Assembly: GCA_008360975.2 (NCBI GenBank)
Contig: CM039184.1
Coordinates: forward strand, 45,951,797-46,015,796
From: Lichenostomus cassidix
Taxonomy: Eukaryota > Chordata > Aves > Passeriformes > Meliphagidae
Length of the DNA stretch: 64,000 nt
Direction: 5' to 3'
Below, piece after piece: positions 1 to 11,500 of this stretch; the stretch's first letter is position 1, and every line of letters begins with the position of its first letter. The notes beneath the pieces were generated by a model that was not told the origin of the DNA, did not search any database, and saw only the letters and a list, made by a program, of their open reading frames with translations. A program made the translations under genes and the position numbers.

Positions 1-643
1 GATGAAATTCTGATGTATTACTCAAAGGATACACAAAGCTAGAGATATGCAGATACAAGGTGATCTGATAGCAGCTGACTTACCAAGACAAAATAAACAT
101 GTGCGCAGCCAAATGAGGGTTGGGGGTTCTGAAAAATTAGCACCTAAATCTGCTTTTTGTATTAAGGGGAGATTCAAGTATTTGCTTGATTTTCAAGACC
201 ATTGAGCAAGTAAGACATCCCATTAACTTCAGCTGCAACTATTTATGTCAAAACATTATCCAATAGATCTATTAGGCAGATACACTCAGTATGGAACTGA
301 AATTCCTGTATTCAAATTCTTTCCCTCATTAACCACCCTTCCTATAGCTTGTGGAGGTTTTTTTTGGGGGAAGCTGGTTTTTGTCAGATGTTCACCATAG
401 TGGAAAAGTGGAGGAAAAGAATCAGAGCTAGAATTGTTTACCTTTCAAAGCTGTATAATTTAGCTCAAGCTGAACCATAAAGCTGAATATTTGGAAATAA
501 GAAATTGAATATGAAAAAGTAAGAGAAGTTATTTTTCATATGGAATTTGTACCTGAAATATTTTTCAAAGTAGATTTGGACTGACATTAAACACAACATG
601 TTTGAACTTGTAGCGATTTTTATTATTTACAATTTTATTTTAG
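1..643 (+). other. CNGA1: CNGA1 intron, 3' part
   Basis: AT-rich non-coding sequence upstream of the last CNGA1 exon. It ends in a pyrimidine/AT-rich stretch and a TAG acceptor at 641-643. I see no further CNGA1 exon in it; the upstream exons lie outside the window. The open frame extends back to an ATG at 598, but that part is intronic: family similarity begins exactly at the acceptor. Confidence 0.8.
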
Positions 644-2061
644 GTTACCTGGAGCAAGGTCTTCTGGTGAAAGAAGAACAAAAGCTGCGAGAGAAATACA
701 AGAAGTCTTTTCAATTCAAATTAGATTTTCTGTCAATCATACCAACTGATCTCTTATACTTTAAGTTAGGATTGAATTACCCAGAATTAAGAATAAACAG
801 ACTACTCAGAGTAGCTCGGATGTTCGAATTCTTCCAGAGAACAGAAACAAGGACAAACTACCCAAATATCTTCAGGATCTCTAACCTTGTAATGTACATT
901 GTGATTATTATTCACTGGAATGCCTGTGTGTACTACTCAATCTCGAAAGCCATTGGATTTGGGGCTGACACATGGGTCTACCCCAACACCTCTGATCCTG
1001 AATTTGCCCGTCTCACTAGAAAGTATGTCTACAGTCTCTACTGGTCAACACTGACCCTGACTACTATTGGTGAAACCCCCCCTCCTGTAAGAGATTCTGA
1101 GTATTTTTTTGTGGTTGTTGACTTCTTGGTTGGAGTATTGATTTTTGCTACCATTGTTGGTAATGTGGGCTCTATGATCTCCAACATGAATGCTGCAAGG
1201 GCAGAGTTTCAAGCAAGGATTGATGCTATCAAGCAGTATATGCACTTTCGGAATGTGAGTAAAGACATGGAAAAAAGAGTTATAAAGTGGTTTGACTACC
1301 TGTGGACTAACAAAAAAGCTGTGGACGAAAGGGAAGTCTTGAAGTATCTGCCAGATAAACTAAGAGCAGAGATTGCAATCAATGTTCACTTGGAAACGCT
1401 AAAAAAAGTTCGGATTTTCGCGGACTGTGAAGCTGGTCTGCTGGTTGAACTGGTTTTGAAACTCCAGCCCCAAGTTTACAGTCCTGGAGATTATATTTGC
1501 AGAAAAGGAGATATTGGACGAGAGATGTACATTATCAAAGAAGGCAAGCTGGCAGTAGTTGCTGATGATGGAATTACCCAGTTTGTGGTCCTAAGTGATG
1601 GCAGCTACTTTGGAGAAATCAGCATTCTTAATATCAAGGGTAGCAAAGCCGGCAATCGAAGAACAGCCAATATTAAAAGTATTGGATACTCGGACTTGTT
1701 TTGTCTGTCTAAAGATGATCTCATGGAGGCTTTAACAGAATACCCAGATGCAAAGGCTATGCTGGAAGAAAAAGGCAAGCAAATCCTAATGAAAGATGGG
1801 TTGTTGGATCTTGAAATTGCAAATTTAGGAAGTGATCCAAAAGATCTGGAAGAGAAGGTCGCCTACATGGAACGTGCAATGGACAGGTTACAAACGAAGT
1901 TTGCCAGGCTGTTGGCTGAGTATGAAGGTGCACAACAGAAAGTGAAAAAAAGACTTACACAAATAGAGAAAATATTGAAGCCAGTTATGGAGGAAGAGTT
2001 TGCAGACTTAGAAGAAGCAGATCCATCCACAGATAAACCTGGATTGTCAAAAGCAGAATAA
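644..2061 (+). CDS. CNGA1: CNGA1, last coding exon (rod cyclic-nucleotide-gated channel alpha subunit)
   Basis: This is the C-terminal part of the cGMP-gated cation channel of rod outer segments, which carries the dark current and closes when light lowers cGMP. The exon enters at phase 1 after the acceptor at 642-643; the first complete residues are [11 protein letters not shown]. In order it encodes the S4-S5 region ([19 protein letters not shown]), S5 ([16 protein letters not shown]), the pore helix and filter TTIGETPPP with the pore glutamate codon at 1072-1074, S6, the C-linker ([18 protein letters not shown]), the cyclic-nucleotide-binding domain ([18 protein letters not shown], then RRTA at 1657-1668 with the cGMP-contacting Arg-Thr), and a C-terminal leucine-zipper coiled coil (about 1843-1980). 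The stop is TAA at 2059-2061. Near-identity to vertebrate CNGA1 plus the neighbouring NFXL1 separates it from CNGA2 and CNGA3. No frameshift or lost key residue is seen. Confidence 0.96.
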
Positions 2062-2830
2062 AAACAATGGAAGTTGCCAATAAGACTGAGGGTCAAATCC
2101 TTACTGGAGCTGAATACATTAATTTCTAATCTTTGTAGTCCCTATTAATTACAAAAAATTATTTGTTGAGACAATGTCACTGATCTTCTAGGAGCAGTGC
2201 ATATTTGGCAGATTTGGGTCAGAAAAAGAAGACTCAAGAATGAGAATGGAAGATAACACTTTGTTCTTGCACAAACAGGTGGTATTGTCTGATAATGCAT
2301 TATGTACTCTGTGTAATGCTGCTCTATGGCAGATGCACATATATTGCCATATACTGGCAAATACTGGAAGTTTTGCTGGCTGTCTTAAAATAATTTGTCA
2401 CGTCTGCTTATGGAAGGAAGGAAAGGTTTGGTAGCAATTATGTTATTTGAAGTCATAAACCTTTATATTAAATTTCTGTAAAAATGAACACATTTCAATA
2501 TCTATTGATTTACATGAAATTAATTAAGTATGGGATATTGTATAAAGAATTAGGTGTATCTACAATGCAGATGAGAGTACTGAAAGGTGTGAGGTTTGAA
2601 AAATACTATTATTTCATTGTGTCCACCTTGGCTGATTTCTTGAAATAGAAATGGGCAATTTGAAATGGTCCTTTTTTCAGGAGAATACATTGAAAGGCTG
2701 GAATAGAGAGAGGAGAAAATGCAACCTTTAGCAAGCATCAATATGAAAAATATGGTTGGCTCACAATCTAACTGTTCTTTCCACAATAATAATAATAACA
2801 TTAAACAAATAAAATATATATTAAAGATTG
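2062..2830 (+). other. CNGA1: CNGA1 3' UTR (probable)
   Basis: AT-rich sequence after the CNGA1 stop with no coding support. The small ORFs here have no domain or family signal. The first well-placed AATAAA is at 2808-2813 and is followed by T/GT-rich sequence, so the transcript probably ends shortly afterwards. The end is inferred, not seen. Confidence 0.55.
2808..2813 (+). terminator. CNGA1: Candidate CNGA1 poly(A) signal
   Basis: Canonical AATAAA about 750 bp after the CNGA1 stop, followed by T- and GT-rich sequence suitable as a downstream element. Further AATAAA copies at 4351-4356 and 4517-4522 could serve longer 3' UTR forms. Confidence 0.45.
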
Positions 2831-3297
2831 TTCTGTTCCATGTAATCATGTGGCTGCTGAACATGGACTATCAAGATTTTAAGGTTTGTGATTAAAAATG
2901 TTTCTGTTCCGAATGTAACACTTGTGGATGCTGGCAGAGTGCAAGGGGAAGACACAACAGCAACAGACTAAATTCTTCCTACAGCATTTCCAGATGCTGT
3001 TGGGAAAAGAATATGACTAAAGAGTCTGTTTTCCCCCATTGATAGAGTATTTTTTTCTTCATAACTACTTCTAAGATAGCAAAATCTATATATTCATATG
3101 TTAGATCCATATTCAACTGCTTTAAGATGCATTATCTCCTTGGATTTCCCCACTAATTTATGTCTGTTTTCATTGGCAAAACTGGTTGGCTTAGTTGTGG
3201 TCTCAGCTGGGTATTTGCAGCTGGGAATTTTCAGCAGAATTTGATCACAGGCACTTAACATTGGATGAGTTTGATGAAAGGGAGCTAAGAAAGGGGG

Positions 3298-3562
3298 TGT
3301 GTCGCTGTTGAGCAGCTAGCAGAGTAATGAATGCACCAGTTCTCAGTGGCAAGAAGGAATGACCTTTATTGTTTTGATTTCATCACATATATAGAGTTCT
3401 CAAAAGTCACCCAGATTGGTCAGTCAGAAGCCTTCCCCCAGGCCTGATTGGCCAGGCCTGCACTGCCCAAGTTCTGGGACACTGTTCCAACAACATCCAA
3501 ACTTCATCTTTATTTATAAAACACAAGAAAATTTCTCATGGGAAAAACCTGTGCTAGCCACA
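3298..3562 (-). mobile_element. Solo LTR of an endogenous retrovirus, 265 bp
   Basis: Read on the minus strand, the element runs from TGTGGCTAGC to CAGCGACACA, so its ends form the TG...CA (TGTG...CACA) termini of an LTR. Inside, in the expected order, are two CCAAT boxes (ATTGG on the + strand at 3447-3451 and 3415-3419), a TATA box (CTATATATG, 3387-3394) and an AATAAA (complement at 3365-3370). GGGG lies directly outside both ends (3294-3297 and 3563-3566), a likely 4 bp target-site duplication. No internal retroviral genes flank it, so it is a recombined solo LTR. The ERV class cannot be fixed from this; a 4 bp duplication would fit a class I element. Confidence 0.72.
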
Positions 3563-4751
3563 GGGGTGCAATGAGAGAATGGATAATTTTGTATTTTGGG
3601 AAATTTGATTATCCTGATCAATTGGACTGCCACTCTTAAAAAATACATATGAACATGTTACTGTCAATGATAATCTCTACACTTGCATTCTCTCCTTAAT
3701 GAGATGGAGCTATAAATTGGGTATTTTATAAAGTGCATTTCTTTCTGGCTGTTTTACTTTTTGTAATGTTGATGCTTTCCAAGATGCCAGAGATCTACAA
3801 ATAACTCCTGATTTACTGCAAGGATTATATTTTATGAATTACTTAATTCACAGGATAGCTACAGAACAACAAGGATAAATATAAATACAAATACAAAATG
3901 GCTGTTCATGCCCTGCTGATCCTGTGCTTTGAATGACAAATGGCTTAATTAGCTGATAAGGGGAATGGATATGCCATCCTGTCACTAAAGAGTCTATCCC
4001 GGCACACAGGAGCAAGGATTATTCTGGCATTTAGCTATATTGTGAGTGTTGGACTTTTTGCATCAATATTCTTCCAACTCAGGTCTTGAATCTAGTTTGT
4101 GACCTGTGTGCCAGGACCACTCTATCCCACATGTCCACTAGGCACTTAGGAAACACTTTTCTCCTTTGTTGACGTGCTTAAGATTTTTTATTAGAGAAAT
4201 GTGTGACATGATATGAGTTTTAACTAAAAAAAGGCAGATATCTACTGTTAACAATTTTTCTTGTATTGATCCTTCAGTCTAAGACATGAGTTGTATTCAC
4301 TAGCTGCCTCTTTCTTGAGAATAAAAATTCTTTGATTTAAACCACTTCAAAATAAAACAGAGAAACAGAATTGATCTCCAGTGGTTTGCCTACTATTTTC
4401 AGAGTATTTATAGTTGGAAATCTTGCATAACTTAACTTTTATGAGAAGGTCTTGCTGAAAAAATGCAAAGTTACCTCCTGACACAAGACATAATGTAAGT
4501 GCTATAAGGAAATGTCAATAAAACTAAAACTATTTCAACTTGCCCCTTATTTGTCAGAACTTACAAGGAGGCACAGCTTCCTCAATATATATTTCCATGC
4601 ACTAAAACTTTCTGGATGTACTTCAGTGAAGTTTCTAAATAGGCTTTGTGGTCGGTTTTTAACTCTCATAATCCAGGAGCTATGAAGTTATAGGAGCTAT
4701 GAAGAAAATGTCTGCAAGAGACGCATGCCGCAGGAGCGTTTGCCAGAAATT

Positions 4752-5070
4752 TACTCTGGAGAAAAGGCGGCTCGGGGGACTTCATCGCTCCCTGCAACTC
4801 CCTGAAAGGAGGCTGCAGTGAGGTGGGGCCACTGTCTTCTCCTAAGTAACAAGCGACAGGACGAGTGGAAATCAAGTTGCGCCGGGAGAGGCTTGATTTG
4901 GGTATCAGGAAAAATTTCAACCGAAACGGCTGTCAACCACCGGATCAGGCTGCCTAAGGAAGTGGTGAAGTCACTACCCCCTGAGATATTCAAAAGCCGT
5001 ATGGTTGTGGCACTTGGGTACGTGGTTCAATGGTGGACGTGTCAGGGCTGGGTTAACAGCTGGACCCGGT
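4752..5070 (+). mobile_element. CR1 retrotransposon, 3' fragment truncated at its 3' end
   Basis: The stretch follows the CR1 3' region: a GGAGAAAAGGCGGCTC-type block, CAACTCCCTGAAAGGAGGCTGC, CAAGCGACAGGACGAG, a TTGCGCCGGGAGAGG block, CAGGAAAAATTTC, AAGTGGTGAAGTCA, TGGTTCAATGGTGGAC and GGTTAACAGCTGGACCCGG. It is fairly well preserved, so not very old. The usual 3' tail with ATTCTATG repeats is missing; similarity stops near 5070, where the GC-rich NFXL1 promoter begins. The open frames within it are decayed retrotransposon sequence. Confidence 0.85.
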
Positions 5071-5097
5071 GATCTCACACCTTTACCCGCCTGGAGG

Positions 5098-5112
5098 ACT
5101 CCGTTTCCCAGG
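5098..5112 (+). promoter_or_regulatory. ZNF143/SBS-like motif, copy 1
   Basis: ACTCCGTTTCCCAGG resembles the ACTACAATTCCCAG core bound by ZNF143/THAP11 in many CpG-island promoters. It differs from the core at a few positions. It lies about 260 bp upstream of the NFXL1 ATG. Confidence 0.35.
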
Positions 5113-5179
5113 CACAGAGCTCGGGCCCGAGCCCGGCCGGCTGAGGCGGCACCCTGCTCCGGCCCGCCCGCCGCGCGGG

Positions 5180-5198
5180 GAGCGCCGGGAGCTGTAGT
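5180..5198 (-). promoter_or_regulatory. ZNF143/SBS-like motif, copy 2
   Basis: On the minus strand this reads ACTACAGCTCCCGGCGCTC, keeping the ACTACA and TCCC parts of the SBS consensus. It lies about 170 bp upstream of the NFXL1 ATG and points opposite to copy 1. Confidence 0.45.
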
Positions 5199-5367
5199 CG
5201 CGCTGCCGCGGGAGCACTAGCGGCGCTGCCGCCCCCAGCGCCGGGCGGAGCGGCCGGGCCGGGCTGGGCCGGGCGGAGCGCAGCGCTCCCCGCGGGGCGG
5301 CTGTGCTGGCGGGGGGGAGGCGGAGGGTTTGGTCCCTTTTCTCTTCCCGCTTTCTGGCGGTAGAGCA

Positions 5368-5527
5368 ATGGAGGCTCCGTGGCGCCAGGGCGGCCGGGGC
5401 CGCGGCCGCGGCAGGCCCGGGGACGAGCTCGCCGCTCGCGCTGGGGCGGCCGCCCGGCCCCCGGCCCCGAGGGCCCGCGGCGGTGCCCGCGCTGCGGCAG
5501 CGGAAACCATCGGCCAGGGGGCCAGCG
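5368..5527 (+). CDS. NFXL1: NFXL1 coding exon 1
   Basis: Starts with [16 protein letters not shown], matching the vertebrate MEA-WRQ start, and continues as Gly/Arg/Ala-rich low-complexity sequence (residues 1-53). The donor is GCG|GTGAGT, exit phase 1. The frame is open upstream to a TTG at 5329, but no in-frame ATG lies there and similarity begins at 5368. Confidence 0.92.
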
Positions 5528-8500
5528 GTGAGTGTCGCGTCCCGCCCTCTGCCCGGGCTGCCAGGCCCCGGGCTGGGGAGCCGGCGGTGGCCCGGAGCCC
5601 CTGCAGGTGGCCAAGTCGGGGCTGTCCCCGGCGTCGCGGGGAAGGGAGGCTGGCGGGCCCCGGCCCCGCTCCCGAGCCGGTGTTCGCCACGTGCCGAGCC
5701 CTGCCTGGCTTGCAGGTTCCTGCCGGGGAGAGACGCGGAGGCCTCTGGCGATGGCGAGGGGCTGAGCCATCAGGGTGCGCAGGGTGCACGGTCTTGCTCT
5801 TGGAGAAGAGTAAAGTGAGAAGTATCGGGTGAAACATAACACCCTGGGGAGACGCTCGGTAGAGACTTCCTTAGGTGCGCTGGTCAGGGAAACACGTTGC
5901 TCCGGTCTGGGAAAGGTTTCGGTCTGGCCTTTCGGTGCGCGGGGCAGCTGTGAGTGTAAGTTCATCCTCGTGAAATACACCAGAGAAGTGCCAAAGACGA
6001 AGTTCTTTTGAGTGACAGCGTAGTTTCTTTAGAAGAACCTTAAAACTAAGTATATTGGATCCCGTAGCCTAATAAGAAAGCTAGCGATCTCATTAAGACC
6101 CTTATATCTGCATCATATTTTGTCTCAAAGGCACTTTGGTTTGTTGGGAACGCTGTTAAGTTATAGAATTTTGTTCCTCCGTGTGAGAACCTTTCTCTAT
6201 TTCACATGTGGTAACTTAAAGGTTTCATTAAAATACCCGTTCACCTATAATGTGGCCAGCTATGAAATAGCATGAATACACTATTGGTCTGTTGCATTTA
6301 AGGAGATTGGTAGAAGTTGTAATATAAGAAATACCATATGCTGGGAGAATTACCTGTATGGTATCTGCAAATTTTAGTATCTGTCAAGAATTGCGTATTT
6401 TGTTTTTCTCTTCTTCATGCCATGACAGCTGTGTTTGTGTGGGATGTGTGGGGCTTTTTTAGAGTATCCTTTTCATAAACCAGCATTATAGATGCATATA
6501 TTCTGGTGTGTTTAGCTGGATTTGTCAGCAGTAATTCCTGCTGTGAATTTTATGATAATGCTCAGTAAAAATGTAAATACAATTAATCTCTTCTTGTGTG
6601 GTATTTAAAATCTAGTGATGTAATACTCTTAAAAAAATAAAATCAGCAAACTAAGGCAAAGGACAATGGTAAGTGTGTTAAACTGAATGTGGTGTTACGA
6701 TTAACTGTCTTGGTATTAATCATCATTAGTATTTTCTCTTAACAGAGTTATCTTCACTGAAGAAATTTGATGAAATTAAGAAGGCTAACCAGGCTGCAGC
6801 AAAAAAGCTAGTTGAAGACCAATTAAGCTCCTCATCTGAAGATGATGATGAAGATGCTGAAGTAAAACAAGGAAAAATTTTGGACAAAACATTTACCATT
6901 TACACCAGTCAAACTGGTAATGGTTTTTTTCATTTATTGACTTTTATTTTGGTATGAAAGCATTAACAATGCAGTATCATTGTGTATTAGAATTTTTCTG
7001 TAGTTGGAAGGAAGGGACTCTGTCCTGATGTCTTGCATTAAAAATATTTATTCCCAGCAGTGCATGCTGGTAGTAATTCTTATCTTCTCATGAAGAAGCA
7101 ATGGTATAGTTTTAAACTGTCCTAAATGTGGTTTTGTAATAATACATGACTGGCCTTTATTTAAAGGCCAAAAAATACTTTTGCAGCAGTCTCGGTGTGT
7201 ACCAAATAGCAGATCAAACATTACTGATTGCTTTAAAAATCTTTATACATTAAAGATGGAGATGCAAGTGAACTGGAACGTACGAGGCAGTACATGAATG
7301 AGGCTTTTCAGTCAGGGGCTATGACATGTCTCATCTGCATTGCTTCAGTTAAAAGGAACCAAGCTGTAAGTACTTTACAGTAATCTTTTAGAATAAAACA
7401 AGTGTAACTGTCTGAATAACTTATTACTGAGGGTATTCTTGGGATTGATAGCTTTAAAATAGTGTGAGTACTAAATGCAATATTTGGCATCTTTGGATTT
7501 TGAAACACTTGGAGACATAAGTGCTTATATGTGTAGCCTGTAATCAGAATGTCTTTTTTTGTCATATGTTTATCATAGTGTAAAATAGCTATTTTTTAGT
7601 TTTAAATAGTAGCAGGTGACAAAAATAATGGCTTGAATGCCAGTGCTTGCAATGGTGTATTCAATAAACTATTGCTGCCCTCAGTGCTGATCAGAGAAGT
7701 GCTGAAAGAGAAGAGTGTGTGTTAGAGAAGTTTGTCCTATTTCATTTAGGTATATTCTATATGGGAGAGATTTCAGGACAAATATTTTTTCCTCTTTCTG
7801 TTAGAGTTACTTGAGTCAAAAACATGTTTGCAACCATATGTTTAAAAAGAAAAGAAGTGCAGAAAATATTTTCTTATGATAGATATAGGCAGACTACAAG
7901 TATCCGATGAAACTGTAGTCAGTAACTTCTTTCTAAAAAGCAATGCAATATATTTTGTATGAATTCTTAACATATTTAATCCATATTTTTTCAGACCTTA
8001 ATGAATATGTTTAGCTTGATTTTTGAAGTTCTGTGGCTCTTGATAGAGTTAATCTTATCTCAGCAGAAGTGAGATGATTTGGTAACTTGGAAGTCTTCCT
8101 TTATAGCTCAGTGGTTTGCTAATTATCTTGAATCTATATAATCTCTGCCAAGTCTGTTTGTTTACGAAACGTCTCCTGCTTAGCTTTAGTTTTGGGAAGT
8201 TAGTTACCATAGTTGTAGAAACTTATGTCATTGACTTTGTCCTGTGTAAGTTAATGGGGAAAGTCTTGGTGTTTTCACAGTCCAATTTCATAACATTGTC
8301 CTAAGTTACTAAAAAAAATTAAAAGATAAAATTTTCTTCTACACTTTTCTTACCAAATTGTGATAGTTTTGGGTAAAGCCAGAGTCATCTTTATGGTGCC
8401 AGGTGGTGTAATAAGGGACAGTGGCACAAATTGGGCCTTGGGAGGTACAGATTGGGTACTTGGAAGGTAGTATGACACTTGGAGTAGCTTTCCCAGGGTG

Positions 8501-11500
8501 GTTGTGGAGTCTCCACCCCTCAGGACTTTCCAGCTTTGCTAGGCAAAACTGTGACTGAACCGAGCTAAGCTGGCAATAGTCCTTTGGGCATCAGTTTGTG
8601 CTACGTGACCTCCAACAGTGTGTTTAAATAAACATTTCTCTGATTATCTGAGTATTTTGGGCTTCATCAGCCTTGGTAAAAACTCCCCACATGAGTCATA
8701 AAAGAGATTGTAGGTATGAATCCATAACAGTAAAACTGCCTGTATTGATCAAAGAGTAGGTAAAATCTATCTTTCAAAAAGATATCTATTTTAAAGGGAA
8801 AAATAGCAAATTTATATTTCTTTAGATATTACGGATGTTCATCAATGGAAACAGAAACCTAATTTAAAGCAATTGACACTGGATGTCTGCTCCTTAGGTC
8901 TGGAGCTGTTGTGGATGCTTTTGTATATTTCACCTGGTGTGTATCCAAAAGTGGGCCAAGGACAGCCTTTTCCTTGTATCTTCTCCTTTGATGGATGATG
9001 ATTTTGGGAAGAAAGATTATCCCTGGCCATGGTGAGCTTCTCATGGTACATTTACAAAGTCATTTCTGTTGTGAAAACCATGTGAACTGGTGTTACTTTA
9101 GAAGGAATGGTACTTGTAAGTGATGTTCACAACAAAAAACCAAGAGTTTAGAAGACTGACTTTTCTATTGCTTTTTGAAATTATTTTTGTTTTCATTAAC
9201 ATGATTCAGGAATATTTCACAGTGGTATTAAAACCTTGCTGCATCCAATTTTTTTTAACCTCTGAGAAGGTAACTTACCTGCCATATGTCTCAGCTTCTG
9301 ACGTTTATTTCTGAATGGCTTTATATATTTTTCACATTTAAAGTTGGCCCCATGAAATAAGTTTTAAACATATTGTAAAATAGCAAGATGTAGGGATTTA
9401 TTACTTATTTTTTTTAGTCTCTGTATAATTCAAACATTAAATCAGGTCTTGCAGTTTTCCTTGAGATTGTATAAAGAAGAAGATAATAATGTGGCTGCAT
9501 GAATAAATTTCCTAAGCAAGTTTGCTTAGGAAATAAAGTGTCAGTTGTTGGCTGGCAGCATCTGAAGTTGATAATGTCTCTTTCACTATAAACATGCTAG
9601 ACGTTTAAACATAATGTTTATAATGAAGAAAATTCCAGGGAAATGGTATTTTATTTCATGTTTAAGCATATGCTAAAGCTATTCAGTCCCCACTGAGAAA
9701 TGGTTTGTGGTCTGTAATGTTTTATATCAGGGAAGATTGATGTTTTGTTTGATAAGATTGAGTGCATAGGTCTTTCAAAGTCCCTCTTCTTCTCTGAGGG
9801 GAACCTTCTTGTGTGTTGTCTTTTCCCAGGGTAGGCAGACATGTGAACTGCTTTGTTTTTCCTTCCTTGTATTCTCTCCCTTGCCCATGGCTTGCATGGG
9901 GCCTGTTTGGCCTGGGACACTTAAAAGTTCTAGACCTCTAGTGTCTACCTACCTTTAGCAATAGTGTATTTTTTTAAATTTCTGTCAACATCAAGGGTAT
10001 AAAACCAATGGTGTACATCTTGAATCTAAAATTTTTCAGATAAAATTCTAATTATTATTCATAGTTTTAATAACATCACTAAACTTTGTTTTACATGGCT
10101 AATAGACTGTTACGAGTAAACCCTGGATTTTAAATCCCTTTTTTAAAAATTGGTTCTATTTAAGTAGGTTAACTGTTGCATAGATTCTTATGATGTTGAT
10201 ATAAAATTGTTCTGATTTTTGCTGAGCTGAATTTTTGTCTATATGTATTCTTAGAGAAAAGAAATTGTATTGGCAGGACAATTCCTTAGACATTCTAATG
10301 AATGTATTGTAAAGTCTGACATGTAGAAAGACCTTTATTCTGTGTTACTGTATGTTGCTGTTATTCATTACAGTATTGTGAAAATGTTAATTGGTAGCAT
10401 TGAAACAATCTTGGGAAGCCAAAATGATAAAAACTGCCTTTTGTTTTTGAAGAATTCTTTTTAAAAATTGCTTTCCTTTTCCCTTGCTTTTGCTTTTTCC
10501 CTTGTTGTAGTCCAAAATGTAGGTTTGAATACAAACGCTCTGAAACTCCCAGTAGGTATTACTGTTACTGTGGAAAAGTGGAGAATCCAGCCGTGGACCC
10601 TTGGCTGGTACCTCACTCCTGTGGTCAGATATGTGAGAGGGAATTCAAACCTTCCTGTGGTCATAAATGTTTGCTGCTATGCCATCCAGGTAAATCCTTT
10701 GTGTTTCTTGGTTGTGTGACCTGTATTTAGGTACCTGTTACACAGTTCGACTTAGAATCTGTTAAGTGTATTTAAAATTGTCTGAGTAAAAGAGATGTAG
10801 TAGTCAAGGTTGCATTTGCTGAATTGTCGTTAGCAAGATGTTCTTTTTCCTATAATTAGGACCCTGTCCACCTTGCCCAAAGATGGTCACAACAAGCTGT
10901 CACTGTAAGAAAGCCAAACCAGTGCCCCGAAGGTGCAGTGCCAAGGAGTGGTCTTGTCGCCTGCCGTGTGGGCGAACATTGCTGTGTGGACAACATGCTT
11001 GTGAGAATTCCTGTCATGCAGGTAGACCAGTCCTTTTAAACTTCAGAGCAGTAATTGTTTCAATTGTTAAGATGCATCATCCTTGTGCAATTCCTACTCT
11101 TAATGTCACTTTGCAATTACATACAGGGGACTGTCAGCCTTGTCCACGTGTCAGTAAACAACGGTGTATCTGTGGAAGACAGACAGCAGAGAGACTTTGT
11201 GCAAGTCCTCAGTGGCAGTGTGATCAGGTATGCTGAAGCTGTCCTTTTTAACTGCTTTCTCATCTTTATAAAATTTGATTAGTGTATTAAATTAGTGATT
11301 AGTGTATTTGGTGTATTCAAGATTGGAAAAGTGTATTCGGTAAGAAAAACTTATTTTTAACTTTTGAAAGTGCAGTCAAAAATATAAACAGCATTGTTTG
11401 AGATGAGATTTAGTTGGTGGCTCAGTTAATTTTTTATAATAGATAAAATGTTACTGTTCTGGAATTGCTCTAGGGTTAAGCTAGCAGTGAATTTAACTTT

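Larger units (their letters stand above)
5075..5830 (+). promoter_or_regulatory. NFXL1: NFXL1 CpG-island promoter
   Basis: A sharply bounded GC- and CpG-rich island, with several GC boxes, surrounds NFXL1 exon 1. No TATA box is present at a useful distance before the ATG at 5368, as expected for a housekeeping-type promoter with dispersed starts. Two motifs resembling the ZNF143/THAP11 SBS element lie upstream (5098-5112 and 5180-5198). The very long minus-strand open frames across the island are products of its base composition. Confidence 0.75.

Noticed and set aside
598..643. ATG-led extension of the CNGA1 frame
   Set aside because: It lies before a clear splice acceptor (TTTTATTTTAG) and has no family similarity; the exon begins at 644.
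5075..5980. 301-codon minus-strand open frame, plus several others over the NFXL1 island
   Set aside because: Pro/Arg/Ala/Gly-rich frame caused by CpG-island composition, overlapping NFXL1 exon 1, without domain or family signal.
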